Source: Daedaleopsis sinensis | Lineage: Eukaryota; Basidiomycota; Agaricomycetes; Polyporales; Polyporaceae | Assembly (NCBI GenBank): GCA_033807695.1 | Contig: CM066309.1 | Location: forward strand, 3,596,001 to 3,660,000 | Direction: 5' to 3' | Length of the DNA stretch: 64,000 nucleotides | Shown here: positions 11,789 through 21,617 of the stretch, one piece after another | Numbering within the stretch: position 1 is the stretch's first letter | Layout: each line of letters begins with the position of its first letter | Translations under genes and position numbers: made by a program | The notes under the pieces: generated by a model | The model's input: the letters and a program-made list of their open reading frames with translations, nothing else | Told to the model about the DNA's origin: nothing | Databases searched by the model: none

Positions 11789-12964
11789 GGTGGGCGAGTG
11801 AAAGAAAGAACGCGTTGTTTGCTTATGTTGACGCGTTCCCCTCTATAGACGCGATCACGTGGTTAGCGTTTACTTCGCGCGGCTTCGCACTGTCGGTTTT
11901 GCTGGCAACGCTCCCAGGAGCACTCTAGAGTATTGCTCCGCCATTCAAATATTCACCACCGATGCTGTAATACGTACTCATGAGTCCCATCCGGGGTAAC
12001 TACTTACTTACTTCACCGAAAGTGAGTTTCTAACTCACCTTCGATTTCGAGCTTCAGCTTCAACGTTTCAACGTCCAGGATGTGCCATGCACATTATGCT
12101 ACGGTGCGTTCTAAGTAATGACTGATCTCGAGACGGTGCGCCTGACGTCTAATCCCGTTGACGCCCTAGGCCTGATTCTATGCTTGCTCTGCGTGCATTC
12201 ACCGTTTGAGTGAGTGTACTTAATGCTCGCCTTCGCGCGGCTTCCGTTCTCTCTCCTAGTCTCTTCCGTCATTCTCGCCTCCGCCGCTCTCTAAGTATGT
12301 ACCATTTACGTACGTTGCATGCGCGTGGGTCGCAGTTTTGACGATGCGATCACAGCGCGCACGGCTGTGAAGCTGAAGGGTCGGCTTAGAACCTTCACAC
12401 ATTGCACTTTCCGGGAGAAGCGGACCGTGACGGTGGAGTATGCCCTGGGGACAACAGGATCTCTTCTTTCAGTCCATAGGGCGCTGCGGGTCAATGTGGA
12501 CAATTTCTCATGAGTGGATCCTCCGCGGATGTCACGTATTCATGTGTTGAAGATGCTCTATAGCTGGTACATCGAGGTTTGTATTTGCGAGAGATAACTA
12601 TATATCCAACTATTGACACAGAGGGAAGCCGAAGTCGGCGAACAAGATTCACACACATGTCGTGCTCCGGCCATGTTCTCGCGACGCAATCTAACCCGCG
12701 AACGGTATTCACCAGGAGCGCCGTGCCACTACGGCGGAGGGCACGGATCGCTCGGGCATCTCGGGGAAGAACCGAGTAGGCCACCTCGGGGGGACCCCGA
12801 TAAAGCTGCACATGTCATGCTTCGACCGTCTTTGGCCAGGACTACGCCCGCAATGGAGAGCGGCGCGCTCTGCACTCGTTCGGATGCCTACCCCAGCCAG
12901 TCGTGCAACCCAACCGAAGATAATTAAACTATGTTGGATGTGGCGAGGCGGCCACTCGGGAGGG
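11789..12964. other. Intergenic, divergent promoters
   Basis: About 1.2 kb between divergent starts of thymidylate synthase and the ferritin-like gene. It holds an AT-richer stretch near 11930-12060 with short TTACTTAC repeats (about 12001-12013). No gene is seen. Confidence 0.5.
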
Positions 12965-12970
12965 TATAAA
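12965..12970 (+). promoter_or_regulatory. TATA box of the ferritin-like gene
   Basis: TATAAA lies in a GC-rich setting 104 nt before the start codon at 13074, at a normal distance for a fungal core promoter. Confidence 0.7.
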
Positions 12971-13073
12971 GGGACGGAGCGGCGGACGGAAGTCTCCATC
13001 GTTCATTTCTCGAACGCTCTCCCCATCGCTCTTTCCTGGCCCCACGCCCACGTCGCTCTTTTCAGCATCCATC

Positions 13074-14172
13074 ATGTTCAAGGCCCTTCTCGCGACTCTC
13101 GCCGTGTCTGTAGCCGTACACAGCGCGCCCCTCACGACCGATACCACCGGTAAGTCCTTCCCAAGTACGCTGAATCTCGCAAGTGACGCCCATGACGCTC
13201 CCCAGATACGGAAGTCCTCCGGCTCGCACTCGTCCTCGAGCACCTGGAGAACGCGTTCTACTCCGAGGCAGTGAAGGCATATGGCGAGCAAGACTTCGTG
13301 GACGCCGGTTTCCAACCCGAGTTCCGCGGCCGCTTCGCACAGATCGCCCAGCACGAGGCCGCACATGTCAAGTACCTCACTGGCCTCCTTGGCGGGAACG
13401 CCGTGAAGCCTTGCCTATATTACTTGTCAGTCAATCCACATTCGCATCCATATCTCCGCTGAACCACTCACTGTCGACCTCGCTCAGCCCGCACACCGAG
13501 CCGCGCTCTTTCGTTGCGATATCCACCATCCTCGAGACCATCGGCACATCGGCGTACATCGGCGCGGCGAAGCACATCTCCGACAAGAGCTACCTAACTG
13601 GCGCCGCAGTGAGCATCATCATCACCCGTGCTGTATATGACATCTAGATACTCACTATCGCATCGCGACTCCAGGCGATACTCGCAGTCGAAGCTCGCCA
13701 CCAAGCCTGGGTCTCCGGGACTGTCAGCGGCGGCCAGCCCTGGCAAGGCTCGTTCGACGTCCCCCTGGCCGGCACCGGCGCACTCGCGCTCGCGGCGGCT
13801 TTCATCACGCCTGAGAGCTGCCCGCTGTCTAACGGCCTGTCCCCGCTCCCCGTCGCGCTCCCGCCTCTCGACCTTTTCAACCAGACTCCGACCCGCGGCG
13901 AGCCCCTCATCGTCAACATCATCGGACTCGTCAAGGAGCCGTTCACGGTGACGTACTTTGCCTGGATGGACGGCCTGGATGTTGTGTACTCCGACGCGGT
14001 GGGACCGTTATCCTTGCCAGCAGTGATCGGAGGGCTCCTGGGAATAAAGACGACGGTCCCGGAGGGTTTGCGCCAGGGGACGACGGTCCTCGTCACGATG
14101 GTGTCGAGCAAGGACCAGCGCCCGAGCGGTGCGAACATGCTCAGCGGGTTCCAAGTCGTCACTATCGCCTAG
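13074..14172 (+). CDS. Secreted ferritin-like domain protein (Rds1-like)
   Basis: Four exons (13074-13149, 13206-13425, 13488-13608, 13675-14172) with introns of 56, 62 and 66 nt give 304 aa. A signal peptide is clear (MFKALLATLAVSVAVHS, then APL). The mature protein carries the four-helix ferritin-like fold, with LVLEHLENAFYSEAV, FAQIAQHEAAHVKYL, ISTILETIGTSAYIGAAK and AILAVEARHQAWVS. These give Glu and ExxH-type residues in the places used for metal binding. A C-terminal beta-rich domain follows. Related fungal proteins respond to stress or sexual development (Rds1 group), but the function is not established. It has a good TATA box and may be strongly regulated. Confidence 0.88.
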
Positions 14173-14996
14173 ACGTAGAGCTCGTCCGTCCTGCCCGATG
14201 GGTAGCTCAGCGAAGCGCGAGAGTGCGACGCTTGGAGCTACCTCGATACTACTCCTATCAAAATGATAGATTAGTATTAGTGATACCCGTTTTAAAAAAC
14301 CACAGTATTGTAACTCACCGTCTTAATGATAGCATCAATATAGTGCCACTGTTGCTTTCAGGAAAGCTAGTCTTCATGCCGAGTGGTGAACCGGTGAGCA
14401 CGTCGCGACTCCGAGTCAGGCTGTCGCCGGGAGGTTAGGATACGGAGGACCGGCCCGCTTCTCGATGTCCACTTTCGCACGCCTCATCATGCATCGCGCG
14501 CCCAGCCGCGTAGGCAGGAATTTGCCGAGCCGATCTCGTCCGCCGACCACATTTCACCCCACCAAGCTGAGGAGGAGGAGGAGGGTACGGAAGTACGTAT
14601 GAATGAGTCTTGCGGTTTGGCGTGTGGACGATGGGTGCGTTGGTTGTCCTTTGGTCTGGTCGCCCGCTGACTTCTACATAACGTTTCGACGTAGCGAGAT
14701 CATGGCCTCGGCCACGTCCATGCGTTGTACAATTATTTACAACAGCGCGAGCAGGAGATACTTGGAATGTGACACTCTCGGCGACACTCCCGGCGCAGCC
14801 TTCTTCACCTAGGAGGCCGACTTATGCCAGGTAATATGGGAATGTTCCTCTATCCATTACTGCCGTTCGTCATAGGAAACCGACAAGAAAAGCATAGGGC
14901 TTCATCACGGTCGTACTCGTAAGGTGCGTATATCGATCGATACTCGCAGATTGAACGCTTCTCCCTTTGACCTACAATCCTACCATGCCACATCCT
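14173..14996. other. Intergenic, convergent 3' ends
   Basis: About 820 bp between the stops of the ferritin-like and first cupin genes. A GAGGAGGAGGAGGAGG run lies at 14570-14585. No coding region is recognised. Confidence 0.5.
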
Positions 14997-15593
14997 TCAA
15001 AGTTCGAGCCCCTTTGGCAGTGTCTTCCCAGAGATCCAGACGCTCTCATCTTTCACCTGCCAACTTCTTCCCGTCCCCTCCAGGTCCGTCACTTGTCGAA
15101 CACCCATGGTGGGATAGTGCGACACCTCCAGCGGAACCCTGCTCCCGCCCACAAGATACACCATCTCGCTCGTCCCCGCCTTGAGCGCGTGCGCGCGCAC
15201 GACGCCCGCTTTGAATCCCAAGAAGTCCCCGCTCTTCACCGGCTCCTCCCGAGGTACGATCTCCTCCTTCTGCGCGGGGAAACCGCTCTCGCTCCCGCCC
15301 GCGGAGACTGCGGGCTCCCAGATGAGCAGCGCGGCCCCCGTGTCCGCGCCTGCCTCCAGGATGTACATCCACTCGTCGTCGTGGCTGTGCCAGTGCACCG
15401 TCGAGCTCGTCGCGCCGGGGGCCAGCCGGCAGAGGTGCACGCCGGTTTTGGTGAGCCCGGTGGTGTCCCCGAGCGAGACCTGGTAGCGGTGGTTCGTGCT
15501 GTCGGCGTGATGGAGCCGGTGCTCGAACGCGGACAGCGGCAGGTCTGCGGTGCGGATGTGGTATGGGGGTGGTGGCGTGGTTCGCTCGGACAT
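14997..15593 (-). CDS. Cupin-domain protein, tandem copy 1
   Basis: An intronless 198-aa protein. Cupin motif 1 is VHWHSHDDEWMYIL (His67, His69, Glu74), with the metal-binding His/Glu set. Motif 2 is GDFLGFKAGVVRAHAL, with a conserved His but Lys-Ala where many cupins have Pro-x-Gly. It shares TGLTKTG, EEIVP.E and VYLVGG with the next two genes, so the three are tandem duplicates on one strand. Cupins of this size can be dioxygenases, isomerases or sugar-binding proteins, and the substrate is unknown. No signal peptide is seen, so it is probably cytosolic. Its C-terminal ~30 residues differ from copies 2 and 3. Confidence 0.88.
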   Translation of the reverse strand: MSERTTPPPPYHIRTADLPLSAFEHRLHHADSTNHRYQVSLGDTTGLTKTGVHLCRLAPGATSSTVHWHSHDDEWMYILEAGADTGAALLIWEPAVSAGGSESGFPAQKEEIVPREEPVKSGDFLGFKAGVVRAHALKAGTSEMVYLVGGSRVPLEVSHYPTMGVRQVTDLEGTGRSWQVKDESVWISGKTLPKGLEL

Positions 15594-15664
15594 CGTGGAC
15601 GCGTGCGGATAGGTGTGTTTCGTGCGACGGAAGGCCGCCGAGTATGCGCGGGCCCACTCGTGCT

Positions 15665-15670
15665 CTTATA
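15665..15670 (-). promoter_or_regulatory. TATA box of cupin copy 1
   Basis: TATAAG on the minus strand, 72 nt before the start codon. Confidence 0.55.
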
Positions 15671-16793
15671 CTCGTCGCGGGACGGCTGGACGGCTTGCCG
15701 GTGTCCTGAGAGCTGCAAATCAGCTGCCTTGAAGGCGATATACTTGGGCACAAGTATATGACTCACCTCGGGCGACCTATTTACGGCTTAGGCAAGATGT
15801 CCTTCTGTGCGCTTCGCTAATAGTACATATACACACGACTGTTCCATTGCAGTCGACGCAGACTAGAAGTAGCTAGCCCTGCGAGGCGAGTCGACCTACT
15901 AGTACTACGTGGATCATAGCACGGGGTCGCGTTCGAGCGGCGAAACCGTCAATCTGCGATCTCACCTTGAAGGAGGTCAGATGAGATAAGTCGAGTACAG
16001 GTTGGTACTTACGGCGTATATGCGTGCTATCTGCATTGTCCGAATTGAGCGACTCGACTCGTCCGCGTCGTCAGTCGTTCGTAGCTAAGCAAGTCTATAT
16101 AAAGTAGGTTAGACGCCAACAATCAACTTATCTTTCGTACCGTGACTACTGTCACCGGTACCGTCAAGTCGACTCGCGAACCCCTCGAGTGTCCTGCTCT
16201 CTTCCTGGAACTCGCGACCAGCCTCAGCTTGACTCTAGCACCACCGGCGATCCCTTCTGCAATTCGGGTCGAGCCATCTGCGACCTCCGAGTCCTAGTAG
16301 TGAGAACGCCTGTGCGTCGCGTCGGTAAGCGCTCGTAGACGTGACAGCGCGTCGCGCGAACGTCCTCCCCTCGCCCCCCTTTCAGTCAAACATCCCGCAG
16401 CATCTGTAGAATCTGCTGGACGTACAGACTACACGTGCAGACGCGCTGTTTAGACGCGTCGAGACCACCGGGCGTATCAGAAGACACCTCCAACATCGCC
16501 GGATAGGCCGGCCGAGCGTGACAGAGTCAACACGTCGGATCGCGAGCTGGTGCCCAGCCGCGCAGAGCCCCCGTCGACCCATGTCGAACGTTGCCGAGGC
16601 AGACGTTGTGCAGGTCTTCGAACAGTACGCCGTCCCCTTTCGTTCTCGTTCATGCGACAGCGCCCTCCCACTACATTCGTTCTCCCCCAATTCCTTCACA
16701 ACAGGACGACTAGGTACACTCGTCGCACCTGTTACATTTGTTATTCTATCGTTTTAGGTCATTTCTGTTTATATTGGTAAGACAGCGCGACCG
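15671..16793. other. Intergenic between cupin copies 1 and 2
   Basis: About 1.1 kb. It has AT-rich stretches with CTAGTAGTACTA-like symmetry. No gene is recognised. Confidence 0.5.
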
Positions 16794-17345
16794 TCACAGT
16801 GGTTTGAAGATATCCTCATCTCGTGTCGTGCCCACGGTCTTCCCCGTCGCCTCGTCGACCGTATAATCCGTCCTCTTCCCCTCCATCGTATAATGACAGA
16901 CATCCGCCGACGCCTGATCGCACCCGACGAGATACACCAGCTCCTTCGAACCCGCCTTGAGCGCATGTGCGCGCTCGACGCCCAACGGGAACCCGATGAA
17001 GTCTCCGTCCTGCACCGCGACCTCCTTCGGCACAATCTCCTCTCTGCTCTTCTCCTCCCCGCGCTCCCATACGAGTAGCACCGCGCCTGCTTCCTCACCG
17101 GCACCGCTCAGGATGTACATCCACTCGTCCGAGTTCTCGTGCCAGTGCAGCGCCATGCTCGTCACGCCCGGCGGGAGCCGGAAGAGGTAGATGCCGGTCT
17201 TGGTGAGCCCCGTGAGGCCGCTGAGCGAGACTTGCTCGCGGAAGCGGCCGGGCGCGATGTGGTGGTCGATGCGCGTGAACGCGGACGCGGGGAGCGATGA
17301 GGTGCGGATGAGGTACTCCGGCGCGGGTTGTGAGTCTGCTGACAT
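16794..17345 (-). CDS. Cupin-domain protein, tandem copy 2
   Basis: An intronless 183-aa protein. The start at 17345 (MSADSQPAPEYLIRTSSLP) was chosen over an upstream in-frame ATG because it aligns with copies 1 and 3. Motif 1 is LHWHENSDEWMYIL and motif 2 GDFIGFPLGVERAHAL, which keeps the classic Pro-x-Gly. It is closer to copy 3 than to copy 1 (EKSREEIVPKEVAV, HYTMEGKR and TRDEDIF are shared). It probably binds a divalent metal. Substrate unknown. Confidence 0.88.
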   Translation of the reverse strand: MSADSQPAPEYLIRTSSLPASAFTRIDHHIAPGRFREQVSLSGLTGLTKTGIYLFRLPPGVTSMALHWHENSDEWMYILSGAGEEAGAVLLVWERGEEKSREEIVPKEVAVQDGDFIGFPLGVERAHALKAGSKELVYLVGCDQASADVCHYTMEGKRTDYTVDEATGKTVGTTRDEDIFKPL

Positions 17346-17463
17346 GGTGGGTGGACGCCGATGGTTGCCTCGGATTACGATGGGATACGACTGCGCACTG
17401 CCTGGAGGCTGGAGCAATGGTGGTATGTGGACGAGGTGAGTTGTCTGTACTCGCTGCAGCAGC

Positions 17464-17471
17464 TATATATA
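17464..17471 (-). promoter_or_regulatory. TATA box of cupin copy 2
   Basis: TATATATA, palindromic, 119 nt before the start codon. Confidence 0.55.
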
Positions 17472-18033
17472 CCTCCTGGTCACTTTCAGGGGTGATGAAT
17501 GGAGATCGATCGGCTATTATCAACAGATTCAGTCAAGGACTCAAGCTTACTCAAGGTCCCTAAACGTTACAGAGTCAACTGATATCTATGATATACTATG
17601 ACGTCGTGAGCTATGACGTACGAGTCGCTGTAAGGTCTGTCATCCAGTTTATTGATCCGCTCTAACATGTTGATTTTGTCAGATTGTCAGCATCTTGGGC
17701 AGCGCTACGCCGTACGCACCGATAGCAGGAATGAATAGAGATCAATCGGCTAAATCAGCAGATTCTATGATACTTATATGACTCGTCGGCGGTTCGGATT
17801 CGACGAAAGGGGAGGAGGAGAAGATTGAAGAGGTGTACTGCGATTACGACTCCCGCCTGCTTCAAGTTGTGCAGCTCGCCATAACACTCTCGCTCGCACA
17901 TCACGTAACGAGAAGCGTGCAGGTCCACCGTTGTTCTCATGCTCGATCATAGTGTAGCTGGAGGTTACTCGATCTGCTATTGAAACTGTCCCAGGCATGA
18001 GCTGCAAGTATCCTTGGCACATACCTTCCATCG
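17472..18033. other. Intergenic between cupin copies 2 and 3
   Basis: About 560 bp. ATGAATGGAGATCGATCGGC (about 17494-17513) recurs in slightly changed form near 17731-17752, suggesting a small local duplication. No gene is seen. Confidence 0.45.
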
Positions 18034-18639
18034 TCATTTGGTCAACGCGAATATATCCTCGTCTCTCGTCTCTTCGACGATCTTGCCTGTCGCCTCGTCC
18101 ACAATCTCGTCCAACCTCTTACCCTCCATCGGATAATGACACACGTCCACCGATCCCCGCGCGGCCCCAGAGAGCCGCTCGCCCCCAACGAGATACACCA
18201 GCTCCGTCGTACCCGCCTTGAGCGCATGCGCGAGCTCGAGACCCGCCCGAAACCCAAGGAAGTCTCCGTCCTTCACCGCGACCTCTTTCGGTACGATCTC
18301 CTCCCTGCTCTTCTCATCCCCGCGCTCCCATACAAGCTGCACCGCGCCGCCGTCGCCGCCGCCGCTCAGGATGTACATCCACTCGTCGGTGCTCTCGTGC
18401 CAGTGCAGCGCCATGCTCGTCATGCCCGGAGTGAGCCGACAGATGTGCATTCCTATCTTGGTAAGCCCGGTGAGGTCTCCGAGTGACACTGCGTCCAGGA
18501 AGCGGTCGGTCGCGATGTGGTGATACGAGCGCTGGAATGATGACTCCGGGAGCGATGAGGTGCGAATGAGATATTGCGATGTATCGAGGGTCCGAGGCTC
18601 GGACTCGGACCCGGTTGGTTGTGTGGGTGAAGCAGGCAT
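18034..18639 (-). CDS. Cupin-domain protein, tandem copy 3
   Basis: An intronless 201-aa protein. Motif 1 is LHWHESTDEWMYIL and motif 2 GDFLGFRAGLELAHAL. Compared with copy 2 it has a short insert (ERLSGAARGS) before DVCHYPMEGKR and a longer N-terminus. All metal ligands are kept, so it is probably active. Conservation of EKSREEIVPKEVAV and TRDEDIF shows recent shared ancestry with copy 2. Confidence 0.88.
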   Translation of the reverse strand: MPASPTQPTGSESEPRTLDTSQYLIRTSSLPESSFQRSYHHIATDRFLDAVSLGDLTGLTKIGMHICRLTPGMTSMALHWHESTDEWMYILSGGGDGGAVQLVWERGDEKSREEIVPKEVAVKDGDFLGFRAGLELAHALKAGTTELVYLVGGERLSGAARGSVDVCHYPMEGKRLDEIVDEATGKIVEETRDEDIFALTK

Positions 18640-18748
18640 GAAACGTGCTCCCGGCGTTCCTACTGTCTAGGATTCAGAAAGGGTGGATTCGCAAGTTTTG
18701 GGAGAAGTGGGATCGGATGATCGTGGAGAGGAGCGAACTCTGCTCTCC

Positions 18749-18756
18749 TTTAAATA
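18749..18756 (-). promoter_or_regulatory. TATA-like box of cupin copy 3
   Basis: TATTTAAA on the minus strand, 110 nt before the start codon. Confidence 0.5.
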
Positions 18757-20155
18757 TTGCGGTGAGCTCCTCCTGAGTTTTGGTAGTTCAGTCTTCCGAT
18801 GATCGCGCAAAGGATGAACGTTATAACCGCTACTAACCAAGTAGCGGTCGGGGATACTAATTCAAACTCCGTTGTGAGGATGACCCAATTCTCCTCGTGC
18901 AAACTCCGCTCGTCTACCGACTCCGGGGGACGAGTCTACTAGAGAAGTATAGCTGGTGGGCTAGGCGTTCTAGATTTCGAGATAACTGGTCAGTATCCAG
19001 TCTTCCGCGTTAGAGAAGTTACGAAGACGTACTCAGGAGTCACGACGTACTCAATCGTAGCCGCGGCCATCCAACACGGCCCGCGCTTGCACGTGGCTTT
19101 TGATATGCTTTAGGAAGTGTAGACGCCAAGAAACTTGAACGCGTATCCCTAGACGCCCGCCTCGTATTTCCTACCGCTGTACTACTCACATCTTTATCTA
19201 CTGCCAGTGCTGCCTAATCCTGCCGACGTGCTGCTGCGGCGGGTGGACCCACAAAGCTGTAAGTCGCTTTAACTGTGGAATGTTCGTCAAGTTGCTCACT
19301 ACAGGTCCGCAGTCCGGACATGCTCCCAAGGACTCGGAGCTGCCGGTGAGAGCTGATCCGGTTCTCCTCCGTTTTATAGCTCCTAAGAGATCCGCACTGT
19401 ATGTATATGTTTCCATCGTCTTTCTTGAGTCGCTTTCTCCACAAATTATAAGTATACTTAATCAATTCCTGGCATCATCTATCGATGCGTGCTGCTCAAA
19501 GGGCTTGACAACCGAGCTAAGAAGGTAGAGGTTATACTGTATGGATGAAGTTGAATGATGCGTCTAGTACAGAAGTTGCGCTCGACTACAAGTACATACA
19601 TCAGCACCAGGACCGACAGGAGACAGGGAGGATTTGGGTCTACCATAGTATACAAAGACACGACGGGAGAAATAAGAGGAACATAGGGTATCACAATGAG
19701 AGTGAGGGAGGATCGCCGACCTCCTATGCTTCAGTAACGTGGAAGGTGAAAACATGGACTTGAATGAAGAGCGAAGAGCGGCTAGGCATGCCGTGCGAGG
19801 CGGTTCTAGAGAGCGCGCCTTAAGTATAGTACAGCTTCGGAGAAGGGGGAGAGCGATCGAGCTCTCGAAAATACCACGAATAAACATCCAGAGATACCCA
19901 ACGTTGCGTGCAGTCCGCGCGCACTGATCGCGGCTGCGCCCCGTCGCATACCACAGACCGCACGGCGAACAGCACGCTCCCTGCAAAGACCACTGCGTGT
20001 ATCCGGCCGCCGTTAATGGAGAGATCCTCCATCCACGTCCCAGTGTTGAGCCTCCCGGTCCCCTGCGGCGCGAGCCCTCCACCGCGACATAGGAGACAGA
20101 AGTCGCCTCGACGCCCCGACCCCACACCCTAAGCACGTACCCGTACAGCGATCGA
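18757..20155. other. Intergenic
   Basis: About 1.4 kb between the cupin promoter and the 3' end of the next gene. No conserved coding stretch is found. The long open frame at 19564-20256 (minus) is a shadow. Confidence 0.5.
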
Positions 20156-21617
20156 TCACGCGCAGACGTCACACACGCGCTGCTTGACCTTGTGCTCGAC
20201 CTCGACGTACACCCACCGGTCGTCCTTGCCCTCATGCTTCTTGCACGGCACGACACGGTGAAGCAACGTCTTCGTCCGTCTCAGGCTCCCCATCCGCGGC
20301 CGTGTTGCGCAGTTGCCCTGTCGCCCGCGCAGTCCGTTGATGATCTCGCGCTCGCTCGCGCTCCACGAGGACTCGTGGGACGAGTCGGACGACGGCGGGG
20401 ACGGGAAGTGGTTGTAGTAGCGCCGGGCAAGGACCTCGGCCGGGTCGGCCGGGGTAGCGGGCGCGGAGTCCGAAGGAGAACGCGGCGAGCGGTGTTTCTG
20501 CTTCTTCAGTCTACGTCCGAACTCGAGCGGGACGTTGAAGCAGATCTGACGGTCGGCGTCGCGGAGAGTGGACCAGGTGGAGAAGTGGGCGGTCGACGCG
20601 CTGTCGACGCATGTCCGCTCGCATGAGTATTGCTCCGCTTGCGATGGGTGGTCGACCTCGACATAGCGCGACGTGGACGTCGTAGTTACGGAGAACGCCG
20701 ACGACTGCGTATCCCGTAAGTAAAGGTGGGACGGAGACAGGTGCATAGATGGGCGGGGACGGGCAAGGCGTGGAAGAAGGTTCTGTCAGGACATGGGAAG
20801 CCTAACGTCAATTAAGGGTCGTCACGTACCAGATTGACCTCAACGAGGACGGGGGCGGTTCCGAACGTGCCAGTTGTCAGGCGACGGTCCTCAAAGAAAC
20901 CCTCGTCGGTCACGTCGCTCGCGGCGCTATCCATGTGCTCGTCGCAATGCCGTACCTGCTCGTGGGTGTGTACGCGGAGGTCCGGTCGTCGCGGGGTCCC
21001 CTCGCGGCTGCGGCGGAACGGGTTCTGCATCAACGTCCTACGGGACGGGACGTTGGCCAGCGACGCGAGCGCCATCGAAGATGCGATGGCGGGGCTGTCG
21101 GGCGCGTTGCAGATGTTGTGTGGGACGCGCAGACCTCCAGGGGTCAGACACGAGTGCGAGTCCATACACGTTTCCGCGTCAATCAACGCGTCGCGCGCGA
21201 AAGCTAGGGAGTCGACACCGGCAGATGGGAGGGCGCACTGACTGTACGAGGGGGGAGAGTCGGACTCGATGGCAACGCCGTACCTATCGATCGTGAGCAC
21301 CTGAGACTGGTCGTCTGCAAAGACAACGTCGCATGGGGAGTCGGTCGCGTGCTTGTTGCCCTTGTCCGTCTCCGATTCGAGCAGACGTGCACCGGAGAAG
21401 GTGACCATGCCCTCTTCCGGGTCCCATATCGCGGCGAATGTGAGCGCAGTGCGCGGTGGAACGAGTTCTGACCACCTGTGTTCGGCCGGGGTATCGAAGT
21501 CTTTCAGGCGCATCCGCGCTGCCTTGCACTGGGCCTGTGGAGCTCTTTGTTCAGGAGACAAAGACTACGAAGCGCAGAGGACAAAGGGTGACTCACTTCG
21601 AGTTTGGCGGCGTGCAT
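20156..21617 (-). CDS. Unrecognised 424-aa protein
   Basis: Three exons, read downward: 21617-21597 (seven codons, MHAAKLE), 21534-20830, 20704-20156. The introns are 62 and 125 nt, both phase 0. No family is recognised. The first half has a folded-looking stretch (ALTFAAIWDPEEGMVTFSGA and VLTIDRYGVAIESD). The middle is polar, and the last third holds RRLKKQKHRSPRSPSDS, a possible nuclear localisation signal, plus several Cys (CDVCA at the end). There are no membrane segments or signal peptide. Codon use is GC3-rich like neighbouring genes, which supports real coding. Confidence 0.6.

Noticed and set aside
19564..20256. 230-aa minus-strand open frame
   Set aside because: It overlaps the last exon of the 424-aa gene in another frame. 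Arg/Ser-rich with no motif.
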